Assembly: GCF_001619985.1 (NCBI RefSeq)
Contig: NW_017264199.1
Span: forward strand, 310,001 to 374,000
DNA from: Xylona heveae TC161
Taxonomy: Eukaryota; Ascomycota; Xylonomycetes; Xylonales; Xylonaceae
Direction of reading: 5' to 3'
Length of the DNA: 64,000 nucleotides
In this document: piece after piece, positions 12,895-22,338 of the stretch
Layout: each line of letters opens with the position of its first letter
Position numbering within the stretch: the stretch's first letter is position 1
The notes under the pieces: model-generated
The model's database searches: none
What the model was told of the DNA's origin: nothing
What the model saw: the letters and a program-made list of their open reading frames with translations, nothing else
Made by a program: the position numbers and the translations under genes

Positions 12895-12998
12895 TGATAG
12901 TTCATGGCCCCGCTTTATATCAACAACAAGTGGCGATTTACTGATAACTACCCGCATGGCCCTGCATATTTTTCTAAGACTGACGTCAAAAATGATAG
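12895..12998. promoter_or_regulatory. Cluster of three GATA (HGATAR) sites
   Basis: TGATAG at 12895, TGATAA at 12942 and TGATAG at 12993 all match the AreA/GATA-factor consensus HGATAR, in the same orientation and about 50 bp apart. They lie between the two NirA-like sites. Confidence 0.4.
12981..12988. promoter_or_regulatory. CRE/bZIP palindrome TGACGTCA
   Basis: A perfect cAMP-response-element palindrome, the site of ATF/CREB-type bZIP factors such as AtfA, inside the same promoter. An 8-bp exact match can occur by chance; its position among the other sites makes it worth noting. Confidence 0.4.
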
Positions 12999-13171
12999 AA
13001 GCGCCAATACCTCCGCACTCAGTATCCTCTCTTTGCATATGAAAAATGCAATACACTGAAGGATCACTTGAGCCATGGTCAGATGCCGTTGGATGAACAT
13101 ATACGAGCAACAAAATTTGTACAGTGTCGCGATGGTACCTGGTCCAAATTGACGCTCCCGACCGCCCGCGT

Positions 13172-13179
13172 CTCCGCGG
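13172..13179 (+). promoter_or_regulatory. NirA-like site (proximal)
   Basis: CTCCGCGG within TCTCCGCGGA, again matching CTCCGHGG, about 400 bp before the flavohaemoglobin start codon. Confidence 0.42.
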
Positions 13180-13579
13180 AAATGTCACGGAGATGTTCAA
13201 AATGGGCCGATTATTGGTCACCAAAACCTAGCCACATTGGCTGGACCAACGGAGCAATCCGGAATTTTGCATTACAGAGCATTTCTCTACACTCTTTCTT
13301 AGATCTTCGATCTCTTCATTGTTTTATACAGTGTATATATATTTCTGTCTTCGGTCGCATTGTGATTGCATTGTTCTCGTGTTATTACCCCACACATTAG
13401 CGCATCTTTCTTTTCCTATATACAGCCCAACAGCATTTTAGCATCAATAGAATTGCGCAGCATTTCATTGCATCTCATTGCATCTTACTGCATCGCATAT
13501 ACAAGACGCACAAACCATTGTGCATTAGACGACAGCGAAAACATCTGAACACTACGAGAGAACGAAATCCTTAGACGCA

Positions 13580-15046
13580 ATGGCTCTGACCCAAGAGCAA
13601 ATCAACACCATCAAGGCCACAGTGCCAGTTCTCGAGCAATATGGCGGCATCATCACTACGACCTTTTACAAGAACATGCTCAGTGAGAACCCTGAGCTGA
13701 AGAATGTCTTCAACTCTGCAAACCAAATCACCGGGCACCAGCCTCGCGCATTGGCGCAGTCAGTCTATGCATATGCGGCAAACATTGACAACTTGGGCGC
13801 GCTTTCCGCTGCCGTTGAGAATATTTGCAACAAGCATGCCTCGTTGTACATTCGCCCTGAACAGTATAACATTGTCGGCACATATCTCCTCGCGGCGATG
13901 AAGCAAGTGCTGGGGGATGCCCTGACACCCGAGATTCACGACGCCTGGGCAGCAGCGTACTGGCAGCTGGCAAATATCATGATTGATCGCGAAGCGCAAC
14001 TGTACAAGGAGGGCGGAGACTGGACCGACTGGAAGAAATTCAAGATTGCCAAGAAAGTCGCCGAATCCGCAGAAATCACTTCATTATACCTCGAGCCCGT
14101 TGAAAACGTTGATGGAAAGGCCCTGCCGCCATTCAAGCCGGGGCAATACATTTCCGTGATGCTCGACGTGCCGAACCTCAACCACCAGCAAGCAAGACAA
14201 TACTCGCTCAGTGACAGCCCGAACTCGAATTACTACCGAATCAGCGTGAAGAAGGAGAGCGGCGTCAACCCCACGAATCCCGAGATGAAGGCGCACCCAG
14301 GCTACGTTTCGAATATTTTGCACGACATTAAGAAGGAGGGGGACGTGATCCTCGTGTCCCACCCGCGCGGCGACTTTTTCCTCTCTGAACAGAGCGTCGA
14401 GAAATCGCACCCGATCGTGTTGATCTCTGCAGGTGTTGGCCTCACGCCGCTCATGTCGATTCTCAACACTGTGGCATGCAAAAAGTCGTCTGCTGCGGGT
14501 GCAGCGAAATGTCCATTTGCCAGCCACGCGCAAAACTCAGGCACCGCCGCACCTACGGGACAATGTCCATTTTCTGGGAAATCAGCCAATGCATCAACCA
14601 CGCCTCACTCCTCCTCGTCTCCTCGCAAGATTCACTTTATCCACGGCACTCGCAGCACCGAGGCACAGGCGTTCCGGAAACACCTCCTTGCTCTCCAAAC
14701 GAAGACGAGCTCTTCAACGGACAATGAGTCCAACAGCCAGGGTGACTCTGACAAGGAAAACGAAGCCAAGCCTCGCTCAAATCTTGATGTGCACGTTACA
14801 TTCTTCAACAAAACTCCTGCAGCAGGCGACGTCAAGGGCAAAGATTACCACCATGTTGGCCGGATCGACTTGGACAAGCTCGACCGCGATACCGAGCTGT
14901 ATCTGAACGATCCCAAGACGGAGTATTACGTGTGTGGACCAGAAGGGTTCATGACCGAGACGCGGAAAAAGCTGGTGCAGTACGGCGTCGATGTGGACAG
15001 GGTCAAGCTCGAGTTGTTTGGCACCGGCGGTGTTCCTGCTGCATGA
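13580..15046 (+). CDS. fhb: Flavohaemoglobin (nitric oxide dioxygenase)
   Basis: Intronless, 488 residues. Oxidises NO to nitrate using O2 and NAD(P)H. The globin domain (about 1-140) keeps the key residues: Tyr30 (B10), Gln54 (E7) and proximal His86 (F8) in NKHASL. The reductase part has the FAD motif RQYSLSD, the NAD-binding SAGVGLTPLMS and the terminal YYVCGPEGFM / ELFGTGG segments. Most family members are about 400-420 residues; the excess here is a low-complexity loop (about 301-355) after the NAD motif and a second Ser/Asn/Glu-rich loop further on. The first loop carries two Cys-Pro-Phe motifs at 311-313 and 329-331. There is no obvious presequence, so it is probably cytosolic. The upstream NirA/GATA-like sites suggest nitrate control. 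Confidence 0.95.
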   Translation: MALTQEQINTIKATVPVLEQYGGIITTTFYKNMLSENPELKNVFNSANQITGHQPRALAQSVYAYAANIDNLGALSAAVENICNKHASLYIRPEQYNIVGTYLLAAMKQVLGDALTPEIHDAWAAAYWQLANIMIDREAQLYKEGGDWTDWKKFKIAKKVAESAEITSLYLEPVENVDGKALPPFKPGQYISVMLDVPNLNHQQARQYSLSDSPNSNYYRISVKKESGVNPTNPEMKAHPGYVSNILHDIKKEGDVILVSHPRGDFFLSEQSVEKSHPIVLISAGVGLTPLMSILNTVACKKSSAAGAAKCPFASHAQNSGTAAPTGQCPFSGKSANASTTPHSSSSPRKIHFIHGTRSTEAQAFRKHLLALQTKTSSSTDNESNSQGDSDKENEAKPRSNLDVHVTFFNKTPAAGDVKGKDYHHVGRIDLDKLDRDTELYLNDPKTEYYVCGPEGFMTETRKKLVQYGVDVDRVKLELFGTGGVPAA

Positions 15047-15875
15047 TTTATCATCTATCATTTAGAATTGTTTGAATTTCTGCCGGTTACATTTACCCAG
15101 TACCATACATAGTCGCGGTTCTTCCTCTCCCCTCTTTCTAGATCTCATATCTCATATCTCATATTCCCTGTCTATTATCTCTTTCTCCTTGCATATCATT
15201 TCCCTCGGCATCTATCTCGATAGTGGACGGTGTAACGGTGTTTGTTACGGTGTTTTGTTACGGATAAACTTTCCTCCTCTCTTTGGTTTACTGCATGATA
15301 TCAGATATATAATACCTAATTTATTATTTATTTATTATTTATTACTTACATTTAATCCATTTGTTTCGTTTCATTTTGTTCTATTTATTTCATCTCGTTT
15401 CAATTATCTCAATTATTTATCCTCATTTTATTTTACGCGTGTTTTTTTTTCTTGTTTCTTGTTTCTTTTTCTTTTATTTCTTCCACTTTCCCTCCCGTTT
15501 CCATTCAATCAACATTGTCAATTTGTCAGTCAAACATACAGTCCACAATCCAAGTCCATATCATCTACCATTAGTGCTACACTGTTACCGTATCATCTAC
15601 ACTATTTTATCTATATTTTACAGACTTACTTGTAATTGGCACTACTCAATACTCAATACTCAATACTGTCAAAACTGTAGGTTAGTCCTGTATAAGCCGA
15701 CTCGTGGAGCATACCTGGGTCTTGATTCTTGACTCTGGACCCTTGAGTACCTGTAGGTACAGACCTGAGTCATGCCTGTCCTTTATTCAGTATATATCCA
15801 GTATCGTGTATCGTGTATTTTGTATCCCGTGTCTTGTATTCTATATTCTATGTCCTATATCTACGTTATCCTGTG

Positions 15876-15909
15876 TCATAAGTTCATAAGCTCATAAGTT
15901 CATAAGTTC
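15876..15909. repeat. Short tandem repeat, TCATAAG every 8 bp
   Basis: Four serial copies of TCATAAG with single-base spacer variation, directly followed by another repeat array. Confidence 0.75.
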
Positions 15910-15932
15910 TTGACTGTACAGTGTACTCGCCT

Positions 15933-16005
15933 ATTGCCCGTTGCCCATTGCCCGTTGCCCATTGCCCGTTGCCCGTTGCCCCTTGCCCGTAGCCGTTGCC
16001 CCGTA
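15933..16005. repeat. Tandem array of a 7-bp GCCCGTT/GCCCATT unit
   Basis: About ten units alternating between GCCCGTT and GCCCATT, degenerating into GCCCCTT at the 3' end. GC-rich within an AT-rich surrounding. Confidence 0.8.
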
Positions 16006-16399
16006 GACTGGCGGAACGCAGAACTACCAGCCTACCAGCGTACCAGTTATAATTACTTGTACTTAGTATTTTATTTACACGGTAGGTATTGTACCTTCGG
16101 CACTATCTGGTAGGTTTATGGTATACTGTAGGTACGAATCGTAGGGTGTACCTGTAAGTTAAGTAGTCAATAGCGCGATCTGACTACAGAGTTTACGGCT
16201 CTGTTGCAAAGTCCGCCTACAGAGTAACGTTGTTATCTAACGGAATAGGTAACTACTGTGCTCTGCACTCTACACGTCCATACCTTAAGTAGGTGGGTAC
16301 CTAAAGTTAATGGACGGAATGCTTGAATGGACAAATGCTAAATGTTCAAATGTCCTGAGATGGACAAAATGACTTGAAATGAACAGTACAGTACTACTG

Positions 16400-16480
16400 C
16401 AGCACAACCCAACACAACACAACCCAACGTAACGCAATGCAATGCAATGTACATGTACATGTACATGTAAATGCAAAAGC
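16400..16480. repeat. Compound short repeats (AACACAAC, AATGC, ATGTAC)
   Basis: Three adjoining micro-arrays of different units, each with two to four copies, running into one another without spacer. Confidence 0.65.
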
Positions 16481-17173
16481 AGTGTAAAAGCAATGTGCAT
16501 GTAAATGTAAAGTAAATGCAAAACAAATGCAGTGTATCGTATCATGTGATATCCACAGTCGCAGTAAAACTACCTACCTAGGTCCTAAGGTATATACAGG
16601 CCAGGACAGGCCGGGAAAGTACAGGAGGAGATGGGAACGAGATGGACAAATCAGATAGTTAGTATAGAGGTACAGAAGCATGTCGTGCCACGCGATTGCT
16701 GTGCCAATGAATCAACGGATCCACAGACACAGACCAAGACTACAGGCGTGAGTACACCGTACCATGGTAAACTTTATTGGAATTACTTGGTCAATTAAGT
16801 TGACTATTGGCGGGAGGTAGGCACCTACCAACCCAGGATATAAGAAGAAACTCGGGGCAACCGGGTAATATCAACCACTCGCTTGGCTGCGTGTCCTTTG
16901 GCCGTGTACGAGGACACTTATACCCGACTCTATCATGCACAGAGGAGACCCGAGCTGCGAGGGCGAGGGACGAATCGCGTCAATGCGTCAGTGCGTCAAT
17001 TAGGCTTCAACGAAATACTCTTGGTGGCCAAAAATAACAAGGGTCATACGAAAGTATGGAGGGGAAACAACAAGGATGTATCGAGTATTCTTTCCGTATA
17101 GGTTGTAGGTAGTTACCTCTAGGTAGTATGTTACTCGTACAAGGTACGGTAATTATCATGCTGGCGTGCTCGG

Positions 17174-17243
17174 AGACCTGCAGACCTCCAGACTACAGAC
17201 CTACAGACCTGCAGACCTGCAGACCTGCAGACCTGCAGACTGC
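17174..17243. repeat. Tandem array of decamer AGACCTGCAG
   Basis: About six or seven copies, perfect in the 3' half and degenerate in the 5' half. Each perfect unit contains the palindrome CTGCAG. Confidence 0.85.
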
Positions 17244-18375
17244 ATATGCCGTATCCCTTTCATCACCTGGTTAATACACATTGTACGAACGTACCCCTGA
17301 TGTTCTCCTATTTCGATTCTCTCTCGGTGTGCTGTAACCAAGCCATAATGGACCACGAGAAGTCCCTGACAATAAACCGTAAAATGATCAGAATCAGTAT
17401 CGCGATCCCATCTAGGCGACAGATCGACGAGGGGTGAGGTTAAAGAGGGCGGTACAGTAATGGCTACAGAGTACTGTCTTGTTGGCTGGACCACGCCATC
17501 AAGGGTCCAGCCCCGACGCTGGGACGGCAACCGGTTCAGCACACAAACTTCAATACGTTCAGCGGATAAACGTGATATTAAATGGATCCATGCGGGTAAA
17601 ATGGCATGAACCAAGAGTTGGCGATTGTAGTCCGTCGGTCCCAACTGACTTGCCCCTGTATTTTTGAGACGATAGTTGAATGTATATACCAAGATTAGCT
17701 CGAGAAAGGAACAAAAAAGACAAGCGTGCGGCGGTCTAAACCAATGCAAAGAACCGCTTGGACCGAGGACGAGGAAACGAGGAAGGAGACCGGGGGCCAT
17801 GTGGCGGGCGCCCGCGATTCCCCAGCTGGTCGCAAAACTGAAGTGTGGAGTTTTAGCGTGGACCCGCCCAGCACTGGGGTTCCTAATAGCTTATTGGGGT
17901 TTGGTTTAACGGCAAGGCACACTGTTTTTGGGGTCATTGTTCGCCCAGGTCCATTATTATGCTTGCCTTCGTATTCAGCTGCGGCAATTCTGGCCTGCGG
18001 TTGGTTCAATGGGTGTGTATACGAGGGAATTGGGAAACCCCATTAAATGCGCACATGGCGCATTATCCCCCTGATGAAAAAAAAAAAAGTCTCTCTGTTT
18101 AGCCCCAGGCCCTCATAATCTGTTTGTCACGTCGAATTGGACGAATTCTTTCTTTTTGAATGCTTGTTTTTTGTCTTTTCCACGCGCGCTGTCATTCGTT
18201 CATGTTCGAGATACCCATTTGACAAATAGTGCTGGATTAATATATTGACAATCGATTGAATATTCAACAGTTGCTGCAATTGACGCTTCAATTGACGGTT
18301 GGTGGAAAGCACTGCGCTGTTAACCGCGGCTGCTCAGTTGCAAAACAAGCCATTCATTGCTTTAGGACCAAGAAA

Positions 18376-19823
18376 ATGTTACGATTCAATTCTGCTCTTC
18401 AGTCACTTGCGTTGCTTTCGGCTTTCTCATGGATGCTGACCGCAGTCACGGTGGTTGGCGCCGCTTCGTCAGATACCACTCCAGACTTGACAGAGTTGAT
18501 GACCAATAACAAAAACCTAACCAGCTTCAATGCATTGATTCGCAAATATGGCGACATTTATGCCACGCTTTCCTTTGAACAAGACGTCACAATCCTTGCG
18601 CCGAGCGACGATGCATTCAATAAGCTCCCGTACTCGTCACTCAACGAAGTTTTCGAGAAGAACGACACCGATACCATTCGCGCACTGCTGCATTACCATG
18701 TGCTTAATGGCACCCACACCGCATCATCTTTCAATGGCTCGTTTCAGTTCATTCCAACTCATTTGTACAACTCTTCGTATAGCAATGTCACTGGCGGAGC
18801 AGCAGTTTCGATTGTGAAGCAGGCCGGAGACGTAATCGTCGCAGTGTCTGGCGAGGGTTCAAGATCGACTCTAACCACAACGGTAAGGAGGAAAAACACT
18901 GGAATTTTCTCCTTGCCAGACGCCTGAAAGCCTCGACTAACATGAAAATCATTGCAACAGGACCTACAATTCACTGGTGGCATACTCCATGTGATCGACT
19001 CGTTTCTTGTCCTACCAGAGACCTTTGTCAACACGGCATCTACTTTCAATCTGACCTCTGCAAACGGAGCAATGGCCAAAGCCAACTTGGAAAAATATCT
19101 TGACACCACGACGGATATCACCATCTTCGCGCCATGGAATGATGCTTTCCAGGAGATCGGAACTGCTTTCCAGAACCTGACCGTCGAAGAACTCGCTAGC
19201 CTGATGAGCTATCATATTGTAAACGGAACTGTCGCATATACATCACTCATGCCCAATGGAACGGAATTGAAATCCCTTCAAGGCACAAACCTTACTGTTA
19301 GATTTGCGGCAAACTCCTGGTTTATCAACAGTGCCAAGATCATCCAGTCAGATTTGTTGCTCGCAAATGGCGTTTTGCATGTACTTGACAAGTGAGTTGC
19401 ATTCTGTCTTCCTGGGTTGCAAATGTTTTGGAGATTCATCTTCATTTGGTCTTATTCATCGGCTCACAATGCAGCAGTGTGCTGGATTACCATGGCCCTG
19501 GCGCCTTTCCAAACCCAGTCATTCCGACCCAGCCGCCTCTTATCCTCGGCAGCTCCGTGCCCTATCTTCCCTTCAGTACCGATGTCCCCAAAACAGCAAG
19601 CTCCTTCTCCAGTGCCAGCTCGACAGCGTCAGGTTCGGGTGCTTCCAAGAGCGGCTCAGCAGCCACGAGCACAGGCAATGGCATGGGAGCGGCTACTTCA
19701 ACTTCAAGCAGTTTCCACTCCACAGAAACGGGAAAGAAGAAGAGCTCTGCTCCGATGCCAATGTCAGATAAATGCATATTAAGTACTGCTTTTAGTTTTG
19801 TTCTGACCGTGTTGATGCTGTAA
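18376..19823 (+). CDS. Secreted, GPI-anchor-type fasciclin (FAS1) domain protein
   Basis: Predicted 428 residues from exons 18376-18882, 18961-19391 and 19475-19823. The ATG at 18376 opens a signal peptide (hydrophobic stretch about residues 8-28, ending in Ala-rich GAASS). Two FAS1 domains follow, each with the family's Tyr-His motif: LLHYHVLNGT and MSYHIVNGT; the second FAS1 domain also ends in the typical GVLHVLD. Many N-glycosylation sequons are present. A Ser/Thr/Ala-rich stalk and a short hydrophobic C-terminus (FVLTVLML) fit a GPI anchor. FAS1 proteins act in cell adhesion and wall surfaces. The third exon's acceptor is a GCAGCAG tandem, so one residue may be optionally included. Confidence 0.88.
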
Positions 19824-20242
19824 TGAAGGCCGTTGAAGCATCTTTCAATCTTTCTATTTTCATCATTTTTCTTTTATTGTATTTTTTGTCGTCTTGTCTT
19901 TTGACCAAGTAGGAGTTGGCGGGAACAAGGGCCCCTTTTTGCTCTGTAACTGAAGCGAGGTGTTGCGGTAATGATACTGAGTGCTATGGGATAAAGGTAT
20001 AATTCTCCGAGGAAATCTAGTCTGAGTGACTTCATCTCTCCTGCTCCGTCGCAGGTCTCTGCAGGAGAAATACAACCAGATGGAATGACGTTGTGCCTTC
20101 CCCGAGCTCGACTAACCCCAGCGAGGTTTCAGGTTTCGCGGAAGCCACGGGATCAGTAATACTTTTTGCTTCAATTACCATCTGCTGGGTATCCAATGAA
20201 TAGAAATGCAGCTGCGGCGAAAGATTTGCACAATGTAAAGTT
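19824..20242. other. Convergent intergenic region, 3' ends of two genes
   Basis: Lies between the stop codons of the fasciclin and Pop3 genes. It contains T-rich stretches near 19855-19895. No gene is seen. Confidence 0.5.
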
Positions 20243-21362
20243 TCATGTAGAGGTCTTCGGCCGCTTAGGGAGCGCTTGCGCTGCCTTGTCACTGTTCTCC
20301 CTCTTCTTTACTACAGGTGCAAAGGTCTTGAGGGATCGGACTTGCACAGGAAGATAATTGCCTTTGCCTGTTTCTTCTAACCACGGAACCCTCACTGGAG
20401 AGACATGGCTTCGTACGTAGTCAAGTAAAGGTGCTGCATGGGGGGCATCCTCCATGATCCCAATGAATCCAACGCGAGGATGGCCAAGCGCTGTTGAAAG
20501 GCGTTGTTCAGCACCTCTGGGAAGTGTCACCAAAAGAGTAGGGCTCTTTGAAGGAGATGCTAGAGAAGCAGTGGCGCATAGCAGAGGAAGCTGGGCATGA
20601 AGCGTGGAAGGCTGCGAAGACCGAACGACGAACACGGCCGCAAGGGGAGTCAATGACGAAGAAGGCTGGTTTGGATCATTTGAGGAGATGCTCGTCACAT
20701 GTTGCGCTGTCTGGTTGGAAAGCTCCACCGTGGAAGGAATGGCACTCTGCGTCAGACTCTCTAGATGGCGAGTAGTGCTGTTAAGTCCAATCGTGACATG
20801 GGAGCATAGTTCCGGCGGCGGCACAGGCGGTGGCTCGTTTACTTGAGATATTTTATCCTTCTTATTTTGCCTTTTGCTCCGTTTCCCCTGCGATTTCGTA
20901 CCATGACTTGTGCGATGCTGGCCAATTGTTTCGACCAAGCTAAGACATGTGGTCAGTCACGTGGTAAGAAGAAGCAGCGGAGAGAGAGGAAAAACGTTTC
21001 TCCCTTCATAAAAACGCATTGCAGAAAATAAATGTGATAATAGATAATTTGATGCTTGTCATATATGCGTGGAGGGTGATAGACGCAAAAAAAGACACAA
21101 AACATCTGTTACAAACATTTTTCCGTGGGCAAGGCACCAGAGTAAAAGGAAAATCACGTGGGACATACCTGCACAGCAAATCTAAGATCGAATCTTGGTC
21201 ATCCTTCGAAATCTCTGGCCTGTTTTTTTTTTCTTGTCAATTTGCCAAAGTGCCTAGAAAGCTGGCGTACACTAACCAATGAGCAGAAGTAAAGGGCGAC
21301 TCGAGGTTGAAGACTAGCTTAGTCTTTCGTTCGGCGTCTCGAAGACTTTTACCCTTATCCAT
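20243..21362 (-). CDS. pop3: RNase P / RNase MRP subunit Pop3
   Basis: Predicted 277 residues from three exons: 21277-21362, 21169-21219 and 20243-20939. Pop3 is a protein subunit shared by RNase P (tRNA 5' processing) and RNase MRP (rRNA processing) in the nucleus. Recognised by the N-terminal pattern LVFNLESPFTSAHWPEISKD across the first intron, the IGQHR block after the second, and the C-terminal RVGFIGIMEDAPHAAPLLDY followed by VPWL, all typical of filamentous-fungal Pop3. The middle exon is only 51 nt. The open frame of the last exon starts with no ATG, so the upstream exons are needed for a start. Confidence 0.85.
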
Positions 21363-22338
21363 TATTCTGACGGATTTGGCCAGCGAAGGTATGGGACGGT
21401 TCGGTATTATTAGAGAAAATCGAGCCGTCGTAAACAAAGAAACACGGTGTGAGGCTGATAATAATTCTCTTTTGATGGTGGTGTATATGATGGCTGCCTG
21501 TAAATGATCGGCCATATCCGGTTTAGCGCAGTAATTAGGAGTTTGCTAGAGACGCGAAGGCGATAAAGCTTCCCTTTTTGCTCGTGTACACCAGTCAGCC
21601 GTGATACGCCTAGAGTACAAAATAATCATCCTAAAAGAAAAACAGACAACGTGACGCCTCTTAACGCGTAGGCTTTTGAAATGTGAATCTTGTAGAAATG
21701 AAGATTATATGACTTATGTGGTGCTGCTTTTCTATTCACTGTTTTGTAGCTGCCTTGCCCATTTCTGTTCTACAATATTGGCTGTGCAAACAACCTACTC
21801 AAACGTCACCGTCACTTTGTGGTTGCTGGCTGGTGCCGCTCCTCCAATACTCATCCTCTTTAATCGCAACTAGATGCGCCTCTAAGTGTCACGGCCCTTT
21901 CAACCCTGCTGTTACTGCTGCAGTACTGCACTCAGTTCTACCTTCTCCTGGCGTCTTCTGTCGCTCCTCTAAAGCTTTATTGCTGTTACATTGCGAGACG
22001 CATAGATAACGTCATTTATTTACCGAATTAATTGGAGCTCAAAACTCGCATCCTCTGGTGTATTGTCTTTACAGTGCCCAGAAATCCTACCAACTCACCC
22101 CATATTGCTGTCTCCAATTGATCTCTGGGAGGCTTGAGCTTGGTAAGTCAAGATCCCCTCCAATGCCGTCTCTTTCTATCCTGCAGGAACTGTCTGTAGC
22201 TGGTGCCTGCTATTCCTACGCTTCCCGACCACCAAACTAATCCTGACTTTTTCTTAAGGCCCAGTGAATCTGGAAACGTGGCATGCTAGCAACTCTGGCT
22301 CCTTCCTCGTCGCTTCTCCTGAGCTTCGACTCCCGCAG
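21363..22338. other. Divergent intergenic region, with a likely 5' UTR intron of the USP gene
   Basis: Between pop3 (-) and the USP gene (+). A strong intron signature spans about 22143-22258: donor GTAAGT, branch-like CTGAC, pyrimidine tract and TTAAG acceptor. No in-frame ATG lies upstream of it, so it is most simply a leader intron. Confidence 0.5.

Larger units (their letters stand above)
12311..13579. other. Upstream region of the flavohaemoglobin gene
   Basis: A 1.27-kb non-coding stretch between two + strand genes. Its distal half probably contains the transporter 3' UTR. The part from 12.8 to 13.2 kb gathers several recognisable transcription-factor motifs, listed separately. The 150 bp before the start codon is pyrimidine/AT-rich, with repeats of GCATCTTACTGCATC type near 13460-13500. 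Confidence 0.6.
15047..18375. other. Gene-poor region with many short duplications
   Basis: A 3.3-kb stretch between two + strand genes. 15.05-15.9 kb is AT-rich and pyrimidine-rich on the + strand; 15.6-17.3 kb contains many short tandem or near-tandem duplications (separate entries). 17.3-18.3 kb is less repetitive and probably holds the promoter of the fasciclin gene. No supported gene. Confidence 0.6.

Noticed and set aside
17201-17800. 199-codon open frame on the - strand
   Set aside because: Its C-terminus is made by the AGACCTGCAG array and the rest has no recognisable domain or codon pattern; most likely a chance ORF.
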